NCBI RefSeq assembly: GCF_024623725.1
Contig: NZ_JANKHG010000018.1
Location: 370,602 to 434,601 of the forward strand
Direction: 5' to 3'
DNA: 64,000 bases
DNA from: Limnobacter parvus
GTDB lineage: Bacteria; Pseudomonadota; Gammaproteobacteria; Burkholderiales; Burkholderiaceae_B
This document shows positions 34,807 through 42,874 of this stretch, in pieces. The notes below the pieces were generated by a model. That model searched no databases. It saw only the letters and a program-made list of their open reading frames with translations, and had not been told where the DNA came from. Position numbers and translations under genes: made by a program. How positions within the stretch are numbered: the stretch's first letter is position 1; every line of letters begins with the position of its first letter.

Positions 34807-35355
34807 ATGACAACCCAATGTGAGGTATTCATCGCCACAAGCCTGGATGGCTTCATTGCACGTAAAGATGGCAGCATTGATTGGTTAAACCAGGCCAACC
34901 AAGTGGTGCCCCCCGGCGAGGACTGTGGCTATGGCAAATTCATGGCCGATGTGGATGTGCTTGTGATGGGCCGCAACACCTTCGAGCAAGTGCTTACTTT
35001 CACCCCTTGGCCCTATGGTTCAACTCCGGTGATTGTTATGAGCAGAAATGGAGTAGCCTTGCCGCCCACCGTTCCGTCCAGCGTTTCGGTCAGCACTGAA
35101 GCACCGGCTGCCTTAATTGAGAGGCTGGGTAAGCAGGGGGTAAAAAAGGTGTACCTGGACGGTGGCCAAACCATTCAAAGCTTTTTGGCGACAGGGCTGG
35201 TCAACAGCATTACAATCACCACCATTCCTGTTTTGTTGGGCGAAGGCAAGCCGCTATTCGGCCCATTACCAAAGGATGTGAAGCTACTGCACAAAAGCAC
35301 CAAAGCGTTTGAATTTGGGTTTGTGCAGAGTCAGTATGAATTGATCTGGAACTAA
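34807..35355 (+). CDS. Dihydrofolate reductase family protein (RibD C-terminal-like)
   Basis: 182 residues of DHFR/RibD-C fold: VFIATSLDGFIARKDGSIDWL at the start, DVLVMGRNTFEQVL, VKKVYLDGGQTIQSFLA and TTIPVLLGEGKPLFG. NADPH-dependent reductase of unknown substrate (YyaP/YwjB type). 13 nt after the Cld-like gene and 7 nt before mug, so these likely share a transcript. Confidence 0.88.
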   Translation: MTTQCEVFIATSLDGFIARKDGSIDWLNQANQVVPPGEDCGYGKFMADVDVLVMGRNTFEQVLTFTPWPYGSTPVIVMSRNGVALPPTVPSSVSVSTEAPAALIERLGKQGVKKVYLDGGQTIQSFLATGLVNSITITTIPVLLGEGKPLFGPLPKDVKLLHKSTKAFEFGFVQSQYELIWN

Positions 35356-35362
35356 TCCCGCT

Positions 35363-35875
35363 GTGGATCTTTCACCTCCCGCTATCCTCCCCGATCTTCT
35401 TGCGCCACATTTAAACATCGTATTTTGCGGCACCGCACCCGGCACTGTGTCGGCCCAACGTGGTGCGTACTACGCCAACGCGGGCAATGCTTTTTGGCCC
35501 ACTTTGTTTGAAGTCGGTTTAACCCCCCACCGAATTTCAGCAGAAAATTTCTCCAGCATCACTCGATATAAGCTAGGGCTGACCGACCTGGCCAAACATG
35601 TGTACGGCGCCGACAGCGTGTTGAAGAAAACCGATTTTGGTCGCGATGAACTACGCGCAAAAATTTTGCAGCACGCGCCGAAAATACTGGCCTTCACCAG
35701 CAAGCGGGCAGGGCAAGAATATCTGTGCGGCAAAGTTCAATGTGGTCTGCAAGACGAGAAAATTGGCAACACTGTGTTGTTTGTGTTGCCTTCACCCTCG
35801 GGCCTGGCGCGTAGCCATTGGAGTATTACCCCATGGCAAGATTTGGCTGCTTTGGCAAAACAGCCACTTACCTAG
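35363..35875 (+). CDS. mug: Mismatch-specific uracil/thymine DNA glycosylase (Mug-like)
   Basis: 170 residues, family-2 uracil-DNA glycosylase. The active-site loop reads CGTAPGTVSAQ where E. coli Mug has GINPG, so the catalytic Asn is replaced by Ala in this copy. ANAGNAFWPTL and the LPSPSGLAR intercalation loop (NPSGLSR in Mug) are kept. It may act on a different base lesion or with lower activity. Starts at GTG 35363. Stop overlaps by 4 nt the stop of the convergent secretin gene. Confidence 0.8.
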   Translation: MDLSPPAILPDLLAPHLNIVFCGTAPGTVSAQRGAYYANAGNAFWPTLFEVGLTPHRISAENFSSITRYKLGLTDLAKHVYGADSVLKKTDFGRDELRAKILQHAPKILAFTSKRAGQEYLCGKVQCGLQDEKIGNTVLFVLPSPSGLARSHWSITPWQDLAALAKQPLT

Positions 35876-37758
35876 TAGTACAAAAACTCCAGCGCCTCTT
35901 TTAAACGGTCGCCAGTGGTCCTCATCCTTTCCCAGCGTTCCATTGACACATCGCCCTGCCGGAATTCGCGGAAGAAGTCGTTGGAATCCAACTGCGTCAT
36001 CACCGCTTCAATATTGCCCGGCATACTGTTTGAAAATCCAAACTTTTCGCGCAGCATTTTCATGCGTTGGTCCATCGACTCGGCTTCAGTTTGTGCTGCG
36101 CTAGATACTTGTACAGGCGACCTGGGTGTAACCAGAATCAACACAGAGCGTTGTAAATCATTGGTGCGTTTGTTTGAGAAAAGGTACTGCAGGCCTGGTA
36201 CATCTTGCAAGCCAGGAACGCCGTCTCTGTTGTTGGCACTTGATTTTTCACTCAGGCCGCTCAGCACCAGTGTGTCGCCCAGGTTCATCACCACATTGGC
36301 GTTGGCGGTGGTTTCACCAATTTCAATTTGGTAGGCCACACGCGGGTTTTCGGTGGTGGCATTCAGGTTGGTGCGCTGGGCCTCCACTTTCAACTGAATT
36401 TTTCCCTCTGGCAAAAATACAGGTGTTACGGCCAGCTTAATGCCCACTCTTTTTTCCAGCGGCACCACGGTGGTACCACCTTGCACGCTGGTTGAAACAA
36501 AGCCAGCGCTCAAGTTAATGCCCGAGAAAAATTCCGAGGGCAAGCCTTCAATCGCGGCCAGGGTGGGGCGGGCCAACACCTCATTCAGCGAGCTGTTGGC
36601 ATTCGCAATATTGAGCGAATACGACAAGGCGGGAATGGTCACTGCCCGTGTAATGGCGGTGCTGACATCGGCCGGGCCGCCGTTGGCCACATTGGAATTG
36701 TTCACGCGCGAATAGGCGGCCACGTTGCCAGCCACATTGCCCAGTTGCAGGGTTAGCGCATTCAGCAAGTTCACACCCTTGGATGTTGAAATCAATTCTT
36801 GAGTCGACAGCAACACCACGTCAATCAACAACATGCGTGGGCCGCTGCTGGACCCTGCAACCGCTGGGGCACTTTCTGGCGCTGATTCAGGCGCAGACTC
36901 AGGTTCAGATTCCGAGCCACCTTGTGGTGGATTTGGGAACGGCACCACAGGCACATCAAAAGCCTGGGCGAGTTGATCATTGCCTGGTTTGAACACTGCT
37001 GGCTTGCTGTAAAAATTTTTCCACTGTGCCACGCGGCGGTCGGCGCGCTCCACCTCAGGCCCGGCATTGTTCAGGCCTTTCAACACTTCCCGCATTACAC
37101 CAGCGCGTTCAAAATCGGCGCATGAAGCGTACACCGCAATGCTTGAACGAATGAATCCGTGTGAAAGCGTCGCTGAAACTTTTCTGAACTGAGTGGCCAT
37201 GGCGCAGGCAGTTTTCGCATCGCCGGTGACATACGAAGTCACCATCAATCCATAGATGGACACCGCACTGTCGGGCGTTAACAACAACACTTCCGAGAAC
37301 GCACGCTTGGCTTTGTCAAACTGTTTCAAATCCATGTGGGCCAGGCCCAGAAATTCCTGCGCAATCCAGTTGCTTGGGTCAATGCGAAGGGCCTGCTCGT
37401 AACCTTCTTGGGCCATTTCGCCTTTTTGCGTGTCGCCCTGGCGGGCTTGCAGGTGGTACACAAAGCCATTCAGAAAGTGCAAATGCGAATTGCGCGGGTC
37501 AAGCCGCAGGGCTTCATTCACGGCAAAATGTGCTTCGCTTAGCTCAAGGCGTTTGATGTGTTTCACTGCCTCTGTCACTTTGGTCAGCATGTCTGAATCG
37601 CGCATAGTGGTGGGCACCAGTGGAACCTCTTTCACCATGTCAATGAATGATCTTGCGGTGTTTTCTTGTGCAGCCATACCTGGCTGCAGGGTGCAAACCG
37701 CCAATGCCATGGCCGCGGCCAGTTTGCCGAGGCGTGCTGTGTGAATCAATTTACTCAT
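35872..37758 (-). CDS. Secretin-type outer-membrane protein with TPR repeats
   Basis: 628 residues. Signal peptide (to about AMAA, residue 30), TPR repeats at about 65-175, a Glu/Ser/Ala/Pro linker with SAPE repeats (281-300), then a secretin core (about 305-548). The core has VGIKLAVTPVFLPEGKIQL and the diagnostic VPGLQDVPGLQYLFSNK and LILVTPR. An unusual tail follows (549-628). Secretins form gated outer-membrane rings for type II/III secretion and pili, yet no ATPase, pseudopilin or inner-membrane platform gene is nearby. It follows the lectin gene by 3 nt, so the two are co-transcribed and probably work together. Confidence 0.88.
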   Translation of the reverse strand: MSKLIHTARLGKLAAAMALAVCTLQPGMAAQENTARSFIDMVKEVPLVPTTMRDSDMLTKVTEAVKHIKRLELSEAHFAVNEALRLDPRNSHLHFLNGFVYHLQARQGDTQKGEMAQEGYEQALRIDPSNWIAQEFLGLAHMDLKQFDKAKRAFSEVLLLTPDSAVSIYGLMVTSYVTGDAKTACAMATQFRKVSATLSHGFIRSSIAVYASCADFERAGVMREVLKGLNNAGPEVERADRRVAQWKNFYSKPAVFKPGNDQLAQAFDVPVVPFPNPPQGGSESEPESAPESAPESAPAVAGSSSGPRMLLIDVVLLSTQELISTSKGVNLLNALTLQLGNVAGNVAAYSRVNNSNVANGGPADVSTAITRAVTIPALSYSLNIANANSSLNEVLARPTLAAIEGLPSEFFSGINLSAGFVSTSVQGGTTVVPLEKRVGIKLAVTPVFLPEGKIQLKVEAQRTNLNATTENPRVAYQIEIGETTANANVVMNLGDTLVLSGLSEKSSANNRDGVPGLQDVPGLQYLFSNKRTNDLQRSVLILVTPRSPVQVSSAAQTEAESMDQRMKMLREKFGFSNSMPGNIEAVMTQLDSNDFFREFRQGDVSMERWERMRTTGDRLKEALEFLYY

Positions 37759-37761
37759 GAT

Positions 37762-40476
37762 TTAACGTGGCCCTGTGGATGTAAAGGTAAGCCGGTCCAT
37801 GGATGACCCTGCACGGCCGCGCATGCAGCCCAATTTCTCGCCCGGTGTAACCAGGTAGGTGCCAGGGCTACCACCACCGCCACCATAGGGGCCGTACTTC
37901 ACGCCCGTGTTGGTGGTAAAGCTGACCTGATCCACCATGCTGCCATTGCGGTAATCAACTCGCACAATGTATTGGCCTTTGGGCAGGTTTACATCCGCTT
38001 GCCACCCATCGCCACCGCCCTGGCGAGGTGCCCAGCCGTTGGGGTACTTGAATTGCACCCGGTCTACCAAGCGGCCAGCGCCAATCCGGAAGCCGGTCAC
38101 GTGCTGGTTTTTGCAGGTGGCCATGTCGCTCCAGAAACCGCCACCACCGCCACCAACCCGGGCTGGGCCAGACACGGTTGCTTTGGCAGTGGAAGTCGGT
38201 GAGGCATCGCGACCCTCCAGTTCTTCGCCGTTGTCAAACCAGTGGGTAATTGCAGTTTCGTAGTTTTCTTCACCAAATACCCTGCGTAAATCAGAGTAAC
38301 GGTTCATGTAGCTGTAAAGGCTAAAGTTGGGGCTGCCCTGGCGACCCTGCTCTATACCGTAATTCAGCCAATGGTTGGTTACACAAAGGCGATCACCCAG
38401 TTTGCAAAGCTGTTGCACGTCGGTGTAGCGGTGCCAGTAAAACGAGGCGCCGAATTCCGGGCTGCCCTGGCGACCTTTTTCAAATCCGCTGTCGGCCCAG
38501 TGGGTGGCCAAGTCAACTTTGGCTTTCACCACGTCTGGATTGTTGTCATAGTAAAAGTCCCAGTCGAACACTGAGGCTGCAAAGCGGGGATCGGGTGCAG
38601 GCTTGTGTTTCTTCTTTTTCCCCAATTTTTTGAATGCATTGCCTGCGTCGTTGAAGGCTTTATTCACCGAGTTCGTACTTGTGCTGGCCACATTGCGCGC
38701 TGCGTCTTTCGCTTTGTTGTATTCCCGTTCGGCTGCTTCGGCCTGTTTTTTGGCCTCTGCTTCTGCGGCAGCTGCTGCATTGGCAATTTTCTTCAGTTCA
38801 GCGTTTGCCGCACTGGCGGTGTAGCCACTCAGGTTTTTGTATTCACCTGCAATTTTCTTGTAAGCGGCCTCAAGCTGCGCGCCAATACAGCCTTGTATTT
38901 TGGATGGGTCCACGTTGGCACCGCCTTGCCCTTCAAACACGGTGGCAATGTTGGTGCTGGCTTCAATGGCCACGCTTGTTTTAATTTCAAATGGGTTCAC
39001 ACAGCTGGGCGGCACTTCAATACTCAATGTATTTCCGCTTAGCACCACGTTCACAGCCTGACCCACAAAGTTGCCACGCATGCTGATTTCCTGTGAACGC
39101 TGATCCACGTCGGCCAGGGCTTCCATCTTCACTTTCACGCGGCCCAATGGGCCCAGTTTCAGGTCAATCATTTCACCGGCCACGCCGTGCAGGCCATCTT
39201 TGCCGGCAGACGCATCCATCCATCCCATCTTTTGACCAAGAATGTAAGCATCACCTGCCACGCGCATCCACGGGCCACCATCGGTCAAGGGGCCCAGTAC
39301 AGTGATGTTGAATTTGTTGGGGTCGGTGGGGAAGGGTTTGGTGTTGTCGCCAAACCTGTATTCATTGGGTGGGTTGGGGTTGCGCACCTGAAACACTGAA
39401 AGTGGCTTGGTCACCGTGAGTAGCGTATTTTTGTAAGATTCAATGTTGCGAATAAAACCACCGCCGTATTGCGCAAGGCGCGGGTCGGGTGTGGCCATGG
39501 CAATCATCACGCGGGCTTGGTCTTCCATTGTGAATGCAGGTGGCGTGGCCATGCGGAAGGAGAAATCAAGAAAATCAATTGCGCCTGCGGGGCTCAGCGG
39601 TGTTTGAAACTGCGTAATGATTTTCTTATTGGGTACAGCGCGATAAATTGCATTGCCCTTGTAACCGAAAGTTAAAGCGTTGTTCAAAAAGAAGGTGGCG
39701 TCGGTCAAATCCATTTCTGGTTGCCTCAGCGATATTCTTGCATTTGGCGCAAACTGCAGTTCAATGAATGCTTCGGGCGACAGGGCATCAGCCCCCGCTT
39801 TCTTCATGGTGTCGCCGTGGCTTACTGCGTCGGCCATACCAGCACCTGTACCCGCGCCACCCGCCAGATCGGTCGGTATAGGCATGACCACTGCAGCGCG
39901 CATGGTTACATCACTGCCTTGCACGCCCAAACTTTGCATGGCGGCTTTAACGGGGCCACCCAGGTCGGCCCGTGCAGCCAATTGCACACCACTGGAGAAG
40001 GCCAGCGAATTCACGTTGAAGTATTTTTCCCGCACCAGTTTTTGCAGGTCAGGCGGCATTTTTACGGTTTCCAGTTCAAAGTCGCTGGTCGAAATGGAAA
40101 TGATGGGCGAGCTAAGCACTGTGTTGCCCATCATTTTCTGAACATTCTCTTTCAGCAGCTTGGGCATGGGGAATGATTTGTCGACGACCACAAAGAAGGT
40201 TTGCTGCGCGGTGTTGCTGGTGAAAAAGTAAAGTTGAACTGGACCTTTTTCCGTGAAGTAACAGCCCTTCAGGCCACCACCACAACTGGTTTTTTTCAAG
40301 TCACCAACCATGCCTTGAAGTTGTTCTTTGGCTTCGGCCAGCGGCAAGGCGCCAAGCATCTTTTTCAGCGTGGGGGAAACTGCTGGTACTTCTTGTGCGT
40401 GTGCGGGACCACACAGTGCCAATGCGCCTGCAAGAAGTAAGCTGGCGTTAAATAGATGTTTGTCCTTGAGGGTCAT
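37762..40476 (-). CDS. Large exported protein with EGR-type repeats and jacalin-like lectin domain
   Basis: 904 residues. Signal peptide ends near AHAQ (residue 28). Residues 30-540 are beta-rich without a recognised family. An Ala/Glu/Lys coiled coil (about 560-605) and a KKKK linker follow. Then come three repeats (637-675, 676-716, 717-760) of the form FDxxFYxxxNPDV...HWxxxGxxxGRQGSPxF. The last 130 residues are jacalin-like, with VDRVQFKYPNGW, a GGGGG loop, PGEKLGCMRG and SMDRLTF. First gene of the pair with the secretin, so a plausible secreted or surface adhesin. No family name is assigned to the whole protein. Confidence 0.82.
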   Translation of the reverse strand: MTLKDKHLFNASLLLAGALALCGPAHAQEVPAVSPTLKKMLGALPLAEAKEQLQGMVGDLKKTSCGGGLKGCYFTEKGPVQLYFFTSNTAQQTFFVVVDKSFPMPKLLKENVQKMMGNTVLSSPIISISTSDFELETVKMPPDLQKLVREKYFNVNSLAFSSGVQLAARADLGGPVKAAMQSLGVQGSDVTMRAAVVMPIPTDLAGGAGTGAGMADAVSHGDTMKKAGADALSPEAFIELQFAPNARISLRQPEMDLTDATFFLNNALTFGYKGNAIYRAVPNKKIITQFQTPLSPAGAIDFLDFSFRMATPPAFTMEDQARVMIAMATPDPRLAQYGGGFIRNIESYKNTLLTVTKPLSVFQVRNPNPPNEYRFGDNTKPFPTDPNKFNITVLGPLTDGGPWMRVAGDAYILGQKMGWMDASAGKDGLHGVAGEMIDLKLGPLGRVKVKMEALADVDQRSQEISMRGNFVGQAVNVVLSGNTLSIEVPPSCVNPFEIKTSVAIEASTNIATVFEGQGGANVDPSKIQGCIGAQLEAAYKKIAGEYKNLSGYTASAANAELKKIANAAAAAEAEAKKQAEAAEREYNKAKDAARNVASTSTNSVNKAFNDAGNAFKKLGKKKKHKPAPDPRFAASVFDWDFYYDNNPDVVKAKVDLATHWADSGFEKGRQGSPEFGASFYWHRYTDVQQLCKLGDRLCVTNHWLNYGIEQGRQGSPNFSLYSYMNRYSDLRRVFGEENYETAITHWFDNGEELEGRDASPTSTAKATVSGPARVGGGGGGFWSDMATCKNQHVTGFRIGAGRLVDRVQFKYPNGWAPRQGGGDGWQADVNLPKGQYIVRVDYRNGSMVDQVSFTTNTGVKYGPYGGGGGSPGTYLVTPGEKLGCMRGRAGSSMDRLTFTSTGPR

Positions 40477-40653
40477 GGAGCTTGCCTTTTAATTGTTGTT
40501 GATGCGTTATGCTGATCAGCTAGGGCTTTTTGCTGGACGAGGTTGTGGTACATCATTCCACTGCGGTGAAATAAGCAAGGCGTGAATAAACCGGAAAACC
40601 CGCCGCTGCTCCCGATATCACATGAATTGGTGACAAATTTTGAAGGCTTGGTG

Positions 40654-41220
40654 ATGAAATTTTTCTTGAATAAAATGCTGTTGAGTGCTGCTGTAGTGCT
40701 TGTAACGCCCATGTTTGGAAGCCATGTGCTTGCCGATGCCAGCCAGCCCCTGCAAACCATCCAATCGCTTGATGTACCCCGCTACATGGGCACTTGGCAT
40801 GAAATTGCGAAGTATCCCAACCGCTTTCAAAAACAATGTGTGGGCAACACCAGCGCGGAATATTCCATGCGCAGCGATGGCAAGGTGAAAGTCTTGAACC
40901 GCTGCCAATTGGCCAGCGGTGAAATGGATGAAGCCGAAGGCCAGGCCCGCCAGGTCGGCGGTGCCAATTCACCAAAGTTTGAGGTGCGGTTTGCACCTGC
41001 CTGGCTAAGCTGGCTGCCTATGGTGTGGGGCGATTATTGGGTTATCGATTTGGACAAGGAATATGAATTGGTTGCGGTCAGCGAACCCAGCCGTGAGTAT
41101 TTGTGGGTGTTGGCTCGTACGCAGCAAGTGGAGCAAGCCAAATACGATGCCCTGCTTGCTCGCTTGAAAGCGCGTGGATTCGACATGAACAAAATCGAGC
41201 TTTCACCGCAGGGAAAGTAA
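40654..41220 (+). CDS. Lipocalin family protein (Blc-like)
   Basis: 188 residues with signal peptide (AAVVLVTPMFGSHVLADA). Lipocalin GxW motif in YMGTWHEIAKYPNRFQKQC, then a DYWVIDLD strand and the ending EYLWVLART with a Pro/Lys tail. Blc-type lipocalins bind lysophospholipids in the envelope. No lipobox Cys is evident at the cleavage site, so it is more likely soluble periplasmic than lipoprotein. ATG 40654 follows GAAGG; a longer GTG frame from 40582 lacks support. Confidence 0.85.
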   Translation: MKFFLNKMLLSAAVVLVTPMFGSHVLADASQPLQTIQSLDVPRYMGTWHEIAKYPNRFQKQCVGNTSAEYSMRSDGKVKVLNRCQLASGEMDEAEGQARQVGGANSPKFEVRFAPAWLSWLPMVWGDYWVIDLDKEYELVAVSEPSREYLWVLARTQQVEQAKYDALLARLKARGFDMNKIELSPQGK

Positions 41221-41223
41221 ACC

Positions 41224-41445
41224 ATGCGCCGCTTGAACCCGAAAAAGTTGTTGCTGAGCAAGTGGACTGCGGTAAAGCCGGTGAACAAGGAAAAGCATTT
41301 TCTGGTTCGCAGTGTGGTGCAGCCAGAAAGTGCCGAGCTACTGGTGGAGCAGGTTGAGCTGGAAGCAGTGCATTCAGGCCGAACTCAAATTATTCATTGG
41401 CGCGATTTGCAAGACGAAGCGCAGTGGTTGCAGGGGTGGAAATAA
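41224..41445 (+). CDS. TIGR02450-type Trp-rich small protein
   Basis: 73 residues: NPKKLLLSKWTAVKPVNKEKHFLVRSV, then HWRDLQDEAQWLQGWK at the C-terminus, which is the conserved Trp-rich family TIGR02450 of proteobacteria. Function unknown. It begins 3 nt after the lipocalin stop, so the pair is an operon. Confidence 0.85.
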   Translation: MRRLNPKKLLLSKWTAVKPVNKEKHFLVRSVVQPESAELLVEQVELEAVHSGRTQIIHWRDLQDEAQWLQGWK

Positions 41446-41453
41446 AACCACTC

Positions 41454-41852
41454 CTACCATATTGTGTTCACATGCGGATAGGCTTGAATTTTTTCATCGG
41501 CCGTAATCAAGGCCAAACCCATGGTGCGCGCTGTAGCAACGATTAACCTGTCGGCGGGGTCTCTGTGAAATTCGCCAGGAAGGCGAACGCTTTCAATCGC
41601 AATTTTATTGCTGACAGGTTGAAAACGGATTGCGTTGATTTGATTTATTTTGTTGAGCCACGACTCCACATCAAGCGAAAGTACCAAGCGCTCTCGTTCG
41701 ACCAGCATGGCGATTTCCCATGCACTAATTGTTGAAACCCACACTTCGCCGCGTTCCAATTCTTCGCCAATCCGTTTCATTGCTTTTTTGCTGATCAGTT
41801 GGCGTGTGCCTGTGGCCAGCCAAACCAACACATGGGTATCAATTGCAATCAT
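41454..41852 (-). CDS. VapC-type PIN-domain toxin
   Basis: 132 residues. PIN acidic residues: Asp5 (IAIDTHVLVW), Glu46 (SAWEIAML), Asp98/Asp101 (HRDPADRLIVATA) and Asp119 (ITADEKI). It is of the type usually paired with Phd-like antitoxins and looks intact. I chose ATG 41852, which overlaps the antitoxin stop as ATGA. Convergent with the Trp-rich gene. Confidence 0.88.
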   Translation of the reverse strand: MIAIDTHVLVWLATGTRQLISKKAMKRIGEELERGEVWVSTISAWEIAMLVERERLVLSLDVESWLNKINQINAIRFQPVSNKIAIESVRLPGEFHRDPADRLIVATARTMGLALITADEKIQAYPHVNTIW

Positions 41853-42082
41853 TGGTTGGCATCCCAATCGTCTTCCCCTACTGGGTCGGTGGGCGCATCG
41901 TACCGCAGCACTGTGTCACGCAGCGCATCGAAAGGATCAGCGTTTGCTTGCTTGAACGGTTTGATCTCAAGGGTTGGAATGCCGTGGTCTGTGATGATCA
42001 CAGACTCGCCAGTTGATTCTATTTGCCTGAAGAACTCCAAGGCTTTTGCTTTAAATTGAGATTTTGATACATGAATTGACAT
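41849..42082 (-). CDS. Phd/YefM-type antitoxin
   Basis: 77 residues. MSIHVSKSQFKAKALEFFRQIESTGESVIITDHGIPTLEI-type N-terminus, the Phd/YefM DNA-binding fold, then an acidic C-terminal tail (EDDWDANQ) for toxin binding. Coupled to the PIN toxin by a 4-nt overlap. No clear operator palindrome stands out in the 45 nt upstream. Confidence 0.87.
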   Translation of the reverse strand: MSIHVSKSQFKAKALEFFRQIESTGESVIITDHGIPTLEIKPFKQANADPFDALRDTVLRYDAPTDPVGEDDWDANQ

Positions 42083-42127
42083 CGTAAGACCATGGTCATG
42101 TGAGCGTGGTCATAATATCATGCCTGT

Positions 42128-42874
42128 TTACTTTATTGCCAGCACATTGCAAAACCGCCGCCCGCTGGTGTCTTTCAGAAACTCTTCTTCCATGGCTTGC
42201 ACTGTCATTGTTTTTTGCAGGTAGTCGTCAACCACCACAATCGATGTGAATCCCAGCGATTCCAGAAATGCAGGAAATTCTGTGGGTTCATAGCCTGCTT
42301 TCTTCATCCAGGCGGGTGCCCATTCAATGATCATCTTCAGGCGTGTGGCGCTTGCAATGGACTGCCTGGCGCCTTCCAGCACTGCCATTTCATCGCCCTG
42401 AACGTCGCATTTGATGAACTGCACCATGTCTTTGCCCGCACCGCGCGCAGCCAGCAAGTTGTCGATGGTGTTCAGGGCCACAGAAATTTTTCGAGCATTT
42501 TTTTGAAATGGGCTTTGCGATACACCCGAGTTCACGAAATCCTCGGTCAGAAAAAATTCGGTGGTGCCCTGTTCTTTGCCAACAGCTGCATGCACCAGCT
42601 CGGTGTTTGCAAATGCCGCAAGGTTTTTCTTCAAGTGGGGCAGCACATCGGGCGATGCTTCAACTGCAATCACTCGCCCGCCGGGCCCCACTTTGTGTGC
42701 GGCCAACAGCGAGAAATAACCAAAATTGGCACCAATGTCCAGAAAAGTGTCGCCGGGCCGCAAGTGTTCGCAAACCACTTGGGTGCTCAAGGGTTCAAAT
42801 CGGGTGTAAATCTTTTCCAGTGATTCCGGAATTTCGAAATACAGGTCGTCAACAATGTGCGATTTGATCATCAT
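42128..42874 (-). CDS. FkbM-family SAM-dependent methyltransferase
   Basis: 248 residues. SAM-binding loop FLDIGANFGYFSLLAA and acidic EASPD, then FIKCDVQGDEMAVLEGA and EWAPAWMKKAGY, all FkbM hallmarks. FkbM enzymes O-methylate sugars or polyketides. ATG 42874 overlaps the stop of the GT41 gene by 4 nt, placing it last in the five-gene operon. The target is probably the sugar made or attached by the operon (inference). Confidence 0.88.
   Translation of the reverse strand: MMIKSHIVDDLYFEIPESLEKIYTRFEPLSTQVVCEHLRPGDTFLDIGANFGYFSLLAAHKVGPGGRVIAVEASPDVLPHLKKNLAAFANTELVHAAVGKEQGTTEFFLTEDFVNSGVSQSPFQKNARKISVALNTIDNLLAARGAGKDMVQFIKCDVQGDEMAVLEGARQSIASATRLKMIIEWAPAWMKKAGYEPTEFPAFLESLGFTSIVVVDDYLQKTMTVQAMEEEFLKDTSGRRFCNVLAIK

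Noticed and set aside
36840-36915. Short tandem repeat that could look like a repeat array
   Set aside because: It encodes the Ser-Ala-Pro-Glu linker of the secretin, not a CRISPR or intergenic repeat; no CRISPR array was seen in the window.
40582-40653. Longer lipocalin start at GTG 40582
   Set aside because: The signal peptide begins at ATG 40654 with GAAGG in front; the extension would bury it.
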